64,000 nt of DNA from Asterionellopsis glacialis (lineage: Eukaryota > Bacillariophyta > Plagiogrammaphyceae > Rhaphoneidales > Asterionellopsidaceae). Every line of letters starts with the position of its first letter. Within the stretch, counting starts at the first letter, position 1. Where the stretch lies: NCBI GenBank assembly GCA_014885115.2, contig WKLE02001724.1, forward strand, positions 4,008 to 68,007, given 5' to 3'. A model generated the notes under the pieces. The model had not been told where the DNA came from. It searched no databases and worked only from the letters and a program-made list of their open reading frames with translations. Below, piece after piece: positions 24,461-34,218 of this stretch. Made by a program: the position numbers and the translations under genes.

Positions 24461-24786
24461 GGTGCATTTATTGTTCGAATTCTATTCTTTGATGCATTAT
24501 GAGGTTGCGGCGGTGACAGATCCGCCGCGGTTTCTATGGAGCTCTCCTCTGACTGAAAAAAGATCCCGCCCAAAAAAAACGCGTGCCAGCCTGTCGTATA
24601 GACAACTATTAACGTTAACTCTGATATAATATTTTCTACGATACAGATTCATTTGGGGGGGTTTGAATCAAAGACTATTATTTTCATAATCACTTTATCC
24701 TTTTCCCAGATGTATGGTGTGTGCTTTTTTAAAAAATAATGCATTATTTAATTCGATTCGTTGCTTTTAATAATTATGAAACGAGT
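24461..24786. other. Intergenic, HFM1 promoter side
   Basis: 326 bases between the HFM1 start and the CPN20 stop on the same strand. GC-rich next to HFM1, AT-rich next to CPN20; no gene seen. Confidence 0.45.
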
Positions 24787-25509
24787 TCAGAATTTTGCAA
24801 GAATATCATTCATTCGTACAACCCTGTATTCCTCTCCTTCAATGTCCACGGTGTTCCCTGCGAAGTCTTGAAACTTAATCATATCTCCTTCTGCGACATC
24901 CATCTCCATTAGAACACCATTATTTGCATTCCTTCCGGGACCTACCTTCATCACGGTACCAATAGTTGGTTTGGATCCACCAATCGAAGTCTTAGCAATC
25001 AACAACCCACTAGAAGTTTCTTCATCGTTGATGTCTACGTGAACTAGAACATTGTCCTTGACAACCCCAACTGTATCTAACGACAGATCTCCCTTCCATT
25101 TGACGAGCACGTCGTCGTCACGGATCAATATGTGTTTTTTTCCATTGTAATCGATTTCAGTTCCATCAAATTTTCCGTACACGACAGATTCGCCCACTTC
25201 AACGGGCATTTCAATCATCAAGCCAGAATCAGAATTGGCTCTTCCAGGACCGGCAGCAACAATCGTTCCTTCGGCCTTTTGGACTTTTGCCTTTCCAGTA
25301 AGAACAAGACCTCCAGCAGTCTGTTCTATGGCATCTACTTTCTTGATTAACATCATGTTATTGAGTGGAGTGAGCTCGCCGTCGATAGCTTTTCCATCAA
25401 GGGTTGCCCGGCAATGTGACAGGCTCCGGGAAAAAGCGGTCTTACTGGAAGAGAAAGCATAGCTTCCCTCCAGAGATAGCAAGCCAAGTAGAACAGCATT
25501 TACTTTCAT
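24787..25509 (-). CDS. Plastid co-chaperonin CPN20 (tandem GroES domains)
   Basis: 240 residues. Two GroES-like domains in tandem, the layout of plastid CPN20/CPN21, the lid of the CPN60 folding chamber. Domain 1 runs from ~46 (TPLNNMMLIKKVDAIEQTAGG) with mobile loop AGGLVLTGKA. Domain 2 runs from ~147 (DNVLVHVDINDEETSSGLLI). Both have the GroES turn GPGR (AAGPGRANSDSG and KVGPGRNANNG). The N-terminus is a short signal peptide ending in GSYAFSSSK, which fits the diatom bipartite plastid signal with Phe at +1, followed by a Ser/Arg-rich transit part. Intronless. It is divergent from the UFD1-like gene, which probably also serves the plastid compartment. Confidence 0.9.
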   Translation of the reverse strand: MKVNAVLLGLLSLEGSYAFSSSKTAFSRSLSHCRATLDGKAIDGELTPLNNMMLIKKVDAIEQTAGGLVLTGKAKVQKAEGTIVAAGPGRANSDSGLMIEMPVEVGESVVYGKFDGTEIDYNGKKHILIRDDDVLVKWKGDLSLDTVGVVKDNVLVHVDINDEETSSGLLIAKTSIGGSKPTIGTVMKVGPGRNANNGVLMEMDVAEGDMIKFQDFAGNTVDIEGEEYRVVRMNDILAKF

Positions 25510-26221
25510 TTTAGAACACCTGCAACTCAGATTGTGTACTCTACTAGGATGAAGTTAAAATGTCAGCAGCTCGTCTACCCTCTTCAGATAGATCAACAGA
25601 GGTATCGATCTTACAATTTGGTGTTGATGCTTCTACTAGCTGCAGAACGGTTCAGGATTGATGGCCAAATCGATGTTGACAGAAAACGCTTGAAGTCGAT
25701 GTGCTACAAGTAGTACGTAAGTCCCAGAATGATTTTTTTTATGGACAGTGCGAACTCACCACCCCTGAGCAGCTCAGGGGTCTCACGGACTGACGCCCCT
25801 CCTCAATGATTAAGGATAGTAGCTGATCTTTTTGGTTTTTTGTTTTTTTCGGACCTATCTTTAACCCTGATGATCCTTTTAGAGTGGTCTGATCTTCACA
25901 CCAATCCTTCCACGCGTCAGTGGTGCTCACTTTTTACACTTGTCACAAAAACTTGTGTGAGAAGCAAAATCTGTACATGAAACAATACCTTATAGATCAT
26001 GTACAAGTGATCCGTTCTGCCTTTGACGTTTGATCCTTTGCAACACTTGCCATCAACACCAAGCTTATCAAATCATCAGTTGACTATACCGTAAACTTTC
26101 TCCCTGTGTTGCTATTTTTGGGGTGCCTTGTGCTATTAAAACAAGACCATAGGAAATCTAAAGTTGCATAATATTACATTCTTATTCCAAAACGCATAAT
26201 AGAATAGCAAACAATATCATT
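25510..26221. promoter_or_regulatory. Divergent promoter region, CPN20 and UFD1-like gene
   Basis: 712 bases separating two divergent, probably plastid-related genes. Contains a 9-bp-arm perfect inverted repeat at 25762-25780. I see no coding sequence; a 63-codon frame at 25739-25930 is unremarkable. Confidence 0.45.
25762..25780. repeat. Perfect inverted repeat CCCCTGAGC-A-GCTCAGGGG
   Basis: Nine-base arms around a single A. Its compactness suggests a protein-binding palindrome rather than a transcript hairpin; function unknown. Confidence 0.6.
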
Positions 26222-27250
26222 ATGTTCCACTCTTCCAACATGTGGTGCCATGTGTTCCTTGTTGTGGTATGCATAATGATACAACCATTGACAACAGCAG
26301 CATCCTCGTCCTCGTCCTCACCGAAACCTTTATCTATGAAATCAGGTATAAGTAAAGTTGTCCAAACACGATTGGAGTCGGCCTCCAATTGGGCCACCTT
26401 GGAACAAATTGTCGAAGATTGCAATGCCCATATCGTCGCCACATCGTCCTCGGCTATACAAAGTATGTGTACACGTCGTTTAATTGCCCTGCCGTTAGAT
26501 GAACGATTCGATCCACCCATGGGTGTCTTTTCTCATGGACATGTCCAAACTGGTGACAAAATGTCACTACCCAAAGTCTTTTGGAATGCCATCCAATCGA
26601 CACAAGCCGAAGTCCCATGGTTGTTTGAAGTGACACCCTGTCAAGATGCAACTATCCTAGCCTTTAATGAAAAACGACAACGTGATATATTATTGGAAAA
26701 ACAACAACAACAACAACAAGATGAGCAAAATGACGACGACAATGATGATGATGACTCTACAAGGACGAAAAAGAAGAAAGGAAAAGATAATAATGATGAT
26801 GATGCTGCTGTCTTATTAGATCGTGTTGTGGGTGGTGCATTAGATTTTCGTGCTCCGTCCAATTACATTTTTTTACCATGGTGGATGATGAGAGCCATGG
26901 GATTGGCACCACGCGATGTGGTGGATGTACGTTTAATTGAAACAGTACCACCCGGCAGTGCCGTACAATTACGTCCCCATACATCTAAATTTGCATCCGA
27001 CATTGCCAATCCTCAAGCCGTGTTGGAAACGGAATTAAAACACTATTCGGCACTCACCAGGGGTTCCTCCATTGCCTTTGATTACAACAAACAACGGTAT
27101 TGGTTTGATGTTGTGGAATTACGATCGGCACCACGTGGTGAAAAAGTACCCTGGGCCAAGGTACAAGATTGTGACATTGCTGCTGAATTTGTACCTGCCA
27201 AGGATGTGATGAAACAAAAAAAGAAAAATAAGAAACAATCGAAAGATTAA
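26222..27250 (+). CDS. UFD1-like protein with signal peptide (probable SELMA sUFD1)
   Basis: 342 residues. UFD1 with NPL4 directs CDC48 to ubiquitylated substrates. The double-psi-barrel half shows ALPLDERFDPPM, TGDKMSLPKVFWNAIQ and VPWLFEVTP. The second half shows GGALDFRAPSNYIFLPWWMM, VQLRPHTSKFASDI, NPQAVLETELKHYSALTRG and IAFDYNKQRYWFDVVE. All align with the UFD1 N-domain in order. The protein begins with a hydrophobic signal peptide (VFLVVVCIMIQPLTTA, then a Ser run), which cytosolic UFD1 lacks. In algae with red secondary plastids a duplicate ERAD set (SELMA) with such signals imports proteins across the periplastidal membrane. No Phe follows the cleavage region, as expected for the periplastidal space. 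A Gln/Asp/Lys insert (~160-195) splits the two subdomains. The C-terminus is Lys-rich and lacks long CDC48-binding tails. Confidence 0.8.
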   Translation: MFHSSNMWCHVFLVVVCIMIQPLTTAASSSSSSPKPLSMKSGISKVVQTRLESASNWATLEQIVEDCNAHIVATSSSAIQSMCTRRLIALPLDERFDPPMGVFSHGHVQTGDKMSLPKVFWNAIQSTQAEVPWLFEVTPCQDATILAFNEKRQRDILLEKQQQQQQDEQNDDDNDDDDSTRTKKKKGKDNNDDDAAVLLDRVVGGALDFRAPSNYIFLPWWMMRAMGLAPRDVVDVRLIETVPPGSAVQLRPHTSKFASDIANPQAVLETELKHYSALTRGSSIAFDYNKQRYWFDVVELRSAPRGEKVPWAKVQDCDIAAEFVPAKDVMKQKKKNKKQSKD

Positions 27251-27560
27251 TGAAACAATAATGACAAGGCTATGAAAAAAATCATCACAAATACTGACAC
27301 ATGCATGGAGTGAAAACACAACCACAGGACTCTCTACTAATAGATATAATAGGGTATATAAGAACAACTGGTATAATTGTCCTTTTTTTTATAACCTTAC
27401 ACTAAGTTTTCGTTAAAGAGGTGGTATATTGAAAGAGCAACAAACCCTTCTATTTTGTTCTTTTTCTTCATCAATCGCGGCACCTCAACTATTGATCGAA
27501 AATCTACAAGTAGGATTTATATCGTGACCCATGCCTTTGGGTTAATCATTTCTTTTCTTT
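27251..27560. other. Intergenic between convergent genes
   Basis: 310 bases holding the two 3' untranslated ends of the UFD1-like gene and BCD1, including a T8 tract near 27384. Nothing else seen. Confidence 0.4.
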
Positions 27561-28985
27561 TTAAGATGATGATATATCTTGTATAGTTTGTGGATAATAT
27601 TGCAAATATTGGTTCGGTACCAGGTAAATAGTTGGGTACTCAATGATCGTCATACCACGCAAGGCATCTTGCAATGTACTTTTTCCTTGTTGAGGCAACA
27701 TTACATACCTTGGCTGATTGGATGGACATGGTAATTGCTTTATTAAGTAATAATATTCTTCTTGTGATTTGTTTTTGGAAAAATACGACTGCATTTGTTT
27801 CGATGATTCTAATACCATTGATTCACATAATTTAGATTCTGTGATTGTGATTGTCGAGGGTGGTGTTGCTGTTGATGATGATTGTACGACGTCATCATCC
27901 TTGCTGCTGCTGCTGTTGTTGTTGTCTTTGTCGTTTTGAGTATTTGTATTTGTCACAATCACAAAATCCACTTTCCAATAAATTTTGTGTTGTTTTGTAT
28001 TGTAATAGGTTGTATTGTTTTTATGACGTTCCATAAAAGGTGGCATCATCATTAACGTGATTCCAAGTTCTTCCTTCGCCTTGGATACTAATTTCCGTGT
28101 TTTCGGACACGTACTTCCTGTTGGCATCATGAGAGATGTTGTTGGTGTTGTCTTTGACACTAGTGATGATGGTGGTTTAGGTAATGGCGACGACGACGGT
28201 TGTGGTTGTGAAGATGATGACAATGGTGGGGTCGTCGTTGTAGTGGTACCCGCAGTATCAGTTGTTGTTGCCAGGGTTTGCAATTTCGTCATCAAAGGTG
28301 TTGTTGTTGTTGTTGTTGCTGATGATGATGATTGTGCGGTATTTGTATTTTCCTTTGCTATTGGCATTAGCATAGGAGTTTTACCACTATCACTAGGATC
28401 AGCACCATTGTCGTTGTGGGGTTCCTTTTTCTCTTCGTCTTGTTCGTTTGCCAATGACAATTGAAGCAATGTAGATGTACCACTTTCATTGATGCGTTTC
28501 TGTTGTAGCAAAGGATGCAATGGTTCATTATTATCAGTATCTTTCTTGTCTTGATGCATAAGGAAGGATGTTTTTTGTTTCTTATTAGTATCACGTCCAC
28601 TACCATGAGTACTGCGTTTGGTAGTTTGAATGGTAGTGCATATTGATTCTAAAAAATGATAATCACTTTGTAATGTTGAATCTGACATTTGACAGAGAGG
28701 GATGAATTTTGTTTTGTCGCGTTTTCCATTGCATTTATTTGTTTCCTTGTGTTGTTTGCAACATTGTAGGGAACATGTCCGCATGGCACATCTGGGACAT
28801 TGGTATTGAAATTCCTGTAATTGACATACGTGACATAATTCTACTTTTTGGTTGCTGTTTTCATTGCTCAATTCTAATGGTTGCAATTGTGATTGTTTGA
28901 AAGGTGATGTCTTGATCTTCTTTTTTGTCAATGTCGTTGTAGATGATGACGTCGACGATGACAAGTCACATTCTTCAATCATCAT
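27561..28985 (-). CDS. BCD1/ZNHIT6-like box C/D snoRNP assembly factor
   Basis: 474 residues. A HIT-type zinc finger lies near residues 51-88: CHVCQLQEFQYQCPRCAMR, then CSLQCCKQHKETNKC. BCD1 helps assemble box C/D snoRNPs needed for rRNA methylation. After the finger comes the BCD1-typical SDSTLQSDYHFLESI segment, then a Ser/Thr-rich insert of ~170 residues. The C-terminal half holds the conserved GITLMMMPPFMERHKNNTTY, a strand pair ending YWKVDFVIV, and the closing LRGMTIIEYPTIYLVP. The finger alone would not separate BCD1 from other ZNHIT proteins; the flanking motifs favour BCD1. Intronless. Confidence 0.85.
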   Translation of the reverse strand: MMIEECDLSSSTSSSTTTLTKKKIKTSPFKQSQLQPLELSNENSNQKVELCHVCQLQEFQYQCPRCAMRTCSLQCCKQHKETNKCNGKRDKTKFIPLCQMSDSTLQSDYHFLESICTTIQTTKRSTHGSGRDTNKKQKTSFLMHQDKKDTDNNEPLHPLLQQKRINESGTSTLLQLSLANEQDEEKKEPHNDNGADPSDSGKTPMLMPIAKENTNTAQSSSSATTTTTTPLMTKLQTLATTTDTAGTTTTTTPPLSSSSQPQPSSSPLPKPPSSLVSKTTPTTSLMMPTGSTCPKTRKLVSKAKEELGITLMMMPPFMERHKNNTTYYNTKQHKIYWKVDFVIVTNTNTQNDKDNNNSSSSKDDDVVQSSSTATPPSTITITESKLCESMVLESSKQMQSYFSKNKSQEEYYYLIKQLPCPSNQPRYVMLPQQGKSTLQDALRGMTIIEYPTIYLVPNQYLQYYPQTIQDISSS

Positions 28986-29763
28986 GGTCCTGCTTGTCGT
29001 TGATGCTGTTGTACTATACTTTTTGTTGAAGCAATGTGAATGGATTCACAAGTGATATAGAGCCGACTGAGAATCGTCTGGATACTGTAGCAAGGTACGA
29101 AAAAAAGTCTGAATGAATGTATACAACAACAAGAACAAGATCGATGTCTCGACTAGAGTCTTTTTGTTCCTGTTAGTTTGATGCTCGCGAAACGAAAAAA
29201 AGAAAAAAAAACAAAGAAAACAAAAATCTTTCTCCTTGTGGTCTATTGAGCTTCTGTGTGTCTTTGAGTGATGATGGGTGGTCCAGTGAGAGGATATGCG
29301 GACAGACACGCTCCGAAAGCCATGGGCTTATCGTTGGAAAGACACGAATCAGTTCTTCCAGATACACTTCCCAGCGCTCAATATCCTTTCTCCCCTTCCC
29401 CAGACGGGTAGCTGATCTATTGCATTTTTCAAATGCAGGCAAAGTAGAAGAACTATAGTCCAACAGTCTAAAAGGATAATAACATCATGTGATTAAACTA
29501 ATTAGAGGAAACGAAATAAAAATGACATGGACCATATATATTTGCTGAAAAATCAAGATTCTCCAAACGTATTAGGTTAGCTACCAAACTCAAAGTGACA
29601 ATCTTTTTCATACGAAAACAACATGGCTTTTTTTCCAGTGAATGAAAATCTTCCATTATTGACAAAATATTCGTCACGACGTGATGGATCAATGATTCTG
29701 TTGATTTTAAATATCAATTGTTTGCATGGTTGTTGTGTATTGTATGTTTTGCATGCTAAGAAC

Positions 29764-29809
29764 AAATAGGCAAGGTGTTTGGACCCCCCTTCCTAACCCC
29801 TCAAATCTT
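29764..29809. repeat. Dispersed repeat, copy 1 part A
   Basis: 46 bases matching 31518-31563 at 42 of 46 positions, same orientation. Shares the core AATAGGCAAGGTGTTTGGA. Confidence 0.8.
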
Positions 29810-29822
29810 TTGGGAATCAATT

Positions 29823-29920
29823 CTGCCAAGCTAACCATCCCTGAAGATAATTCACTCCTAAAACAACTACACGTGCAGCTAGTTTTTCATACCATTTCTA
29901 ACGGGGTTGTCGTTGGGCAG
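29823..29920 (-). pseudogene. 98-bp copy of the 3' coding end of the 835-residue gene
   Basis: Gapless match to 31771-31868 with 94 of 98 identities. In the source gene this stretch encodes near-C-terminal residues (…RYKWYEKLAARVVVLGV…). Here it has no ORF context, so it is a non-functional fragment. Confidence 0.8.
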
Positions 29921-30552
29921 GATTATAACTGGTGATGGAGATGCTCCTACCACACCCAGTTCACTTCCTCCTTCAACACCAGATAAGATTCACCTAATAT
30001 TCAAGTTGAATTACAAACTTTTAAAGGAAGAAAACAAGGAGATTGAAAAGGAGAGAAATTGGGATTTTTAAGTACACACACTCGTACTATTATTACCAAG
30101 TCTCGTCCAACGCATTTCGGCATTTTTAAGACCTTTTCACCGGAATACAACTTTCAAGGTATTTGATATTTTCTGGTTTCAGAGAAGAAAAAAACTCTGG
30201 TCGAAACATATTATTGAGCCAAACAAATTCACAGTACAGCCGTCATAGAAGCGCTAGCGGTTTGTTAGATCAAAAGAAATCAGTTTACCAGTGATGCTTG
30301 GCGGCATATAATTATGTCGGTGACAGGGGAGGGGCGGGGACGAGTGTAAGGGAAAAATGGTACATGGAACTTCATGGCATTTTTTAAACCAATAACAAAT
30401 CCTTAACTTAAACTCAATGCATATTACCAGCAAACTAGATAACGAACTTTGATCCGATTTATAAATTCAAATTACGCTGTAGCTTCCTGTTCTGAATAAA
30501 CTAAAAATAACACTGGCTTTTTCTTTTCCTACAAAACATTTTGTCTGTCGAT

Positions 30553-30897
30553 TTAACCAATTCTCGGAGAAAACGCAACATTGCCCGTTGCTTCGTCTAC
30601 ACGAATCCGAACTCGGTCTGTTCGATAATCCATGGTAACCATTGCATCCTTTGGAATTACTTCAACAGTGCATCCACCACATTCACGTAGAATGATTTCC
30701 TTGGCCTCGTCAGCTGTCATACCCACGACTTCCGGCCATTCCATTTTTTCTGGTTCATCAGACATTATGTTTCGTTCCTCTCTTTGTTTTTCTTTCCCAC
30801 TTTTAAGATGATCTGAGATGCCAGACGCTTCTCCGAATCTACTTTCAGTCACTTGAAGCAAAAGACACGAAATGATTAAAGTGAGTGCAATTCGCAT
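30553..30897 (-). CDS. Secreted potato-inhibitor-I family serine protease inhibitor
   Basis: 114 residues. A signal peptide (IALTLIISCLLLQVTES) is followed by a short linker and one inhibitor-I domain (~50-114): MEWPEVVGMTADEAKEIIL, the exposed loop DAMVTMDYRTDRVRIRV and the closing NVAFSPRIG. This matches barley CI-2 and eglin c along the whole domain. The predicted reactive bond is Met89-Asp90, a hydrophobic P1 suited to subtilisin, chymotrypsin or elastase-like proteases. Two cysteines (ECGGC, 73 and 76) are unusual, since CI-2 and eglin lack disulfides. Likely secreted, perhaps defending against bacterial proteases or regulating its own. Intronless. Confidence 0.88.
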   Translation of the reverse strand: MRIALTLIISCLLLQVTESRFGEASGISDHLKSGKEKQREERNIMSDEPEKMEWPEVVGMTADEAKEIILRECGGCTVEVIPKDAMVTMDYRTDRVRIRVDEATGNVAFSPRIG

Positions 30898-31710
30898 TAT
30901 GTTGTTGTATTGTAAAACGTGTTAGTAATTAGCTTTGAACGAACACAGGGGCTCCTCAGGAGAGCTCGAAGAGACACAGGTACTGGTACATTGTTAACAA
31001 CGAAAACCATACTGGGCAGAACTCCCAGCCGTGACCTTCAGCCGGGTTCTTCGCCGAACGGGTTCTCAAGTTCACGTGTTGTCAGTTGTCAGTGAAGACT
31101 GTACTGGTTCCGGCATGATGAATAATAGTCCCAACTACATGAACTCCTACTGCGGAGAATATCAAGTTTCTGTGAATAAAGCCATGTACCCTCCTACGTT
31201 AATAGGTATAATACTGATTACAGTAATTTAGACACACGGAAGATTGAATCCCGCGCGAAAAAGATCTTCACCCTCTGCACCGGAAAAAAAGGAAAACGCC
31301 AACCAAGATCGAATAACAAGACTTTCAAACTTGTTTGACAATTTCGAAATTGGATGTCCTTCTGAAAAACAAGAGCGTAATATCCCCATCTCGTTTATGC
31401 ATGTGATAAAGCCATTGAAGCGGAGGTTACTGGCTATTGGAGAGGGTGGGGCGAGACGCAACTGTATTCTAGAACTCTGTTGGCTCCTTGAACACTCGTA
31501 GAAAGCCAAACAATGACAAATAGGCAAGGTGTTTGGAACGCCTCTCCTAACCCCTCAAATCTTGTGTATGGAAAACTTTATGGAATGAATTCTAATGGCA
31601 TTGTCATGGAGATTACTTTGTATTATGAGTTGTGTTCCATGTAGTGTCTATAGTTTCTCGTACGCTATAATTTGAATCTTTGATTCGCCATTTTTTTATT
31701 CGTATATTTC
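30898..31710. other. Intergenic, 0.8 kb
   Basis: Promoter side of the inhibitor gene and 3' side of the 835-residue gene. An 85-codon plus-strand ORF at 31244-31501 (starts MNPARKRSSPSAPEKKENAN) has a plausible, less AT-rich composition but no motif I know; it may be a gene fragment. Part of the dispersed repeat lies at 31518-31563. Confidence 0.4.
31518..31563. repeat. Dispersed repeat, copy 2 part A
   Basis: Partner of 29764-29809 (42/46 identical). Lies 207 bases from the coding-end copy here, but only 13 bases from it in the other locus. Confidence 0.8.
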
Positions 31711-34218
31711 TCAAAACAAGGGAAATTTGGGCATTTGACGATCACGTTCAGCTGCAGCTTTTCGTATACCCTGCCAAGCTAACCACCCCTGAAGATAATT
31801 CACTCCTAAAACAACTACACGTGCAGCTAGTTTTTCATACCATTTATAACGGCGTTGTCGTTTGGCAGTTTTAGAACTACTGCCATCCTTTCCCTCCTCC
31901 TGCTCTTCTGCATCTTCTTCTGCAAGTAATAATGCTTCATTGTCTTCTCGCAAAGTTGTTGCTTCCATCATATCCGTAAGTAAGCCCTGTAATATGGAAA
32001 CATATCCATAATCGGCATCTTCCAATTCTTCTCCTTGTTGACAAAGTTTAGGTATAGCATGTTGTGCAGCTGTACGAAATCCTTCAGTCGCATATGTAGC
32101 TGCTTCTGTTTTCATTTGTTCCTTCTTTTGCTGCATTTTTTGATGTACATCTTCATCATCCTCGTCGTCGTTGTCTTGCATTTCCATATCAATAGCTTGT
32201 TCAAGTACTGTTTCATACATTCGACCATAATGGTCACGTAGAGAGTCAAGTTGTTGATGATACAATTGACGTAATTCACCCGATGCAATCGTCATTAATA
32301 CTTGTGTTCGTACTTGCATTGGTGCACCCTTTAAGGCTTTGGATGCTTCTACCAGTATCGCATTTGCATCATTTCCGAATTCTAACAAAGGTACGCGCCG
32401 TTTTCCATTTGCTTCATCGATGTCATCACCATCACTATACTGGAGCCATACATCTTGTTGTTTCATTTCAAGTGCAGCCATTCTTTCTCTTGCAGATACC
32501 ATGACACGTTGAGCTACATCCATCCAATGTTGATTATTTGCTTCACTATCTTGATTATCGTCGTCTTTACAACCTTCATCATCCTGATTATGATGACGAT
32601 GAATATGAATTTTTGTAGGACGCCCTAGTTGTTGCTTTTCTTGTTGATCTGCGGAAGACGACAATAATGATGCTTCATTGTTGTTCGAACTATCATCTCT
32701 GCGAGTTTCATCGTGTTTTTCTTCCTTTTGCTGGAGATCAACAACCTTATTGTTATCACCATCATTTTGAATTTTTTCAACATTCTCCTTTGCTTCATCT
32801 TGGTCTTCCTTCATTTTATCTACCTTGTAGCTTTTTGCAGCATCAATATCTGCTTCCATGTTGTGATGTACTTTGTCGGCCTCGTCAATGGTAATCATAT
32901 TATTGTTGGACCATTGCATAGATACTAAACGTGATACCTTATCATTGTTCTTTTCTTTTGGGGTTAATGATTGAATCACTTGTTTGACAAACTTGGGAAA
33001 TGATTCTTTTGGTACCGTTATACGATCATTACTAGTATTGTGATTTTTCCTTATATCCTTATCCAGTATTCGTTGTTGTTGTTGCTGTTGGCATTCTTCC
33101 GATACCAAATCTTTCCATATAAGTTCATATAATTGATTTTCATCAAATACCACAATATCTAATGATTCCATATAATCAGGTGTCCAAAAATGATCATCAT
33201 TCTCTACATCACCACCCAACCAAGACGACAGTGATGAGGATAGTGCAAATTTTTGTTGCAATTCCCCTTGTTGTTGCTTTTTATTACTACTCGTCAAACT
33301 ATTGTTGTTTGTGATTGAATCAGTATCATCAAGAATCATAACTACAACCTTTGGTTTCGACCATCCAGCAGTTTTACATCGTCGTGCTATACCACGTTTC
33401 AAGGATGTCAAGAGTTGATGTTGTTGTAGTTGTAGTTGTGTTTGTTCGATCGGCTTAGTTTCAGTATCAGTAATTGTTGTGGGAGATAACGATGATGATG
33501 ATGATACCAAGGAAGATGGTAGAAATATCAATAGAATTTCAGATGATATTCCTAATGCTTCTACTGCAATATCGTTCACCATTGAAACTGTACCTTCCGA
33601 TGATGGATCTGAGGGAGTTGTCCTGAACTTTCCTAGGGATATATCGTAACGTTTTGACGTTTCTTGTTTGGTGTCATCATCGCTTCTCCTATTGACTATG
33701 GCAATACAAGGAGAAGTTGATTGAATCAAATCAAAAGATTTGTTTTCATTAACGATATCATCATCATCAGATGATGATAATGATGAAGGTATAGAAAGGA
33801 TACCAATAGTTGTATAGCTATAATGCGAGAGAGTTGTTGTCTTTTTTGGTACAGATTTCACTGCCCTACTACTATCTAAGTTATCTTCTTTAATGTTGCC
33901 GTGATCTATCTTTCCTCCTCCACCACCACGAATTTTTGGAAGTTGTTTTTGTTTCTGTTTCAGTTGCAACCCCCATTTCTTTTTGAAACAATGTCGTCTA
34001 TGTTGTTCTTGCTGTTGTTTCGGTTGACCCAAAAATGAACGGGGGCGGTGGAACTCTGCTATGTTTGATGAAGTATGCCCAAGGACAGCAGAACAACAAT
34101 AATAATTCATAAGAGTCAGCATTATTATCAAATGATAATGATTATGGTGGGTGATGGTCATTAATTTTTGAAATATTGTTGCTGACATTGTGCTTTTCAT
34201 CTCCTTAACCTGTTTCAC
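31711..34218 (-). CDS. Conserved-looking 835-residue protein of unknown function
   Basis: I do not recognise the family. A hydrophobic stretch near residues 28-45 (LIIMLTLMNYYCCSAVLG) could be a signal peptide or anchor. Residues ~95-320 look like a folded alpha/beta region: TIGILSIPSS, CIAIVNRR, ALGISSEILLIFLPSS, PKVVVMILDDTDS. The alternation of hydrophobic strands is reminiscent of a nucleotide-binding fold, but no P-loop GxxxxGKS is present. The middle (~440-560) is acidic and Gln-rich. The C-terminal third is helical: VRTQVLMTIASGELRQLY, then LEQAIDMEM, then an acidic Glu-rich run, and ends in basic RQRRYKWYEKLAARVVVLGV plus a possible amphipathic helix. A 98-base piece of its 3' coding end is duplicated at 29823-29920. 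Confidence 0.7.
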   Translation of the reverse strand: MKQVKEMKSTMSATIFQKLMTITHHNHYHLIIMLTLMNYYCCSAVLGHTSSNIAEFHRPRSFLGQPKQQQEQHRRHCFKKKWGLQLKQKQKQLPKIRGGGGGKIDHGNIKEDNLDSSRAVKSVPKKTTTLSHYSYTTIGILSIPSSLSSSDDDDIVNENKSFDLIQSTSPCIAIVNRRSDDDTKQETSKRYDISLGKFRTTPSDPSSEGTVSMVNDIAVEALGISSEILLIFLPSSLVSSSSSLSPTTITDTETKPIEQTQLQLQQHQLLTSLKRGIARRCKTAGWSKPKVVVMILDDTDSITNNNSLTSSNKKQQQGELQQKFALSSSLSSWLGGDVENDDHFWTPDYMESLDIVVFDENQLYELIWKDLVSEECQQQQQQRILDKDIRKNHNTSNDRITVPKESFPKFVKQVIQSLTPKEKNNDKVSRLVSMQWSNNNMITIDEADKVHHNMEADIDAAKSYKVDKMKEDQDEAKENVEKIQNDGDNNKVVDLQQKEEKHDETRRDDSSNNNEASLLSSSADQQEKQQLGRPTKIHIHRHHNQDDEGCKDDDNQDSEANNQHWMDVAQRVMVSARERMAALEMKQQDVWLQYSDGDDIDEANGKRRVPLLEFGNDANAILVEASKALKGAPMQVRTQVLMTIASGELRQLYHQQLDSLRDHYGRMYETVLEQAIDMEMQDNDDEDDEDVHQKMQQKKEQMKTEAATYATEGFRTAAQHAIPKLCQQGEELEDADYGYVSILQGLLTDMMEATTLREDNEALLLAEEDAEEQEEGKDGSSSKTAKRQRRYKWYEKLAARVVVLGVNYLQGWLAWQGIRKAAAERDRQMPKFPLF

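Larger units (their letters stand above)
28986..30552. other. Intergenic, 1.6 kb, with a duplicated gene fragment
   Basis: BCD1 promoter side and 3' side of the protease-inhibitor gene. Only recognisable content is a two-part copy of sequence found again at 31518-31868 (see repeats). No gene seen. Confidence 0.5.
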
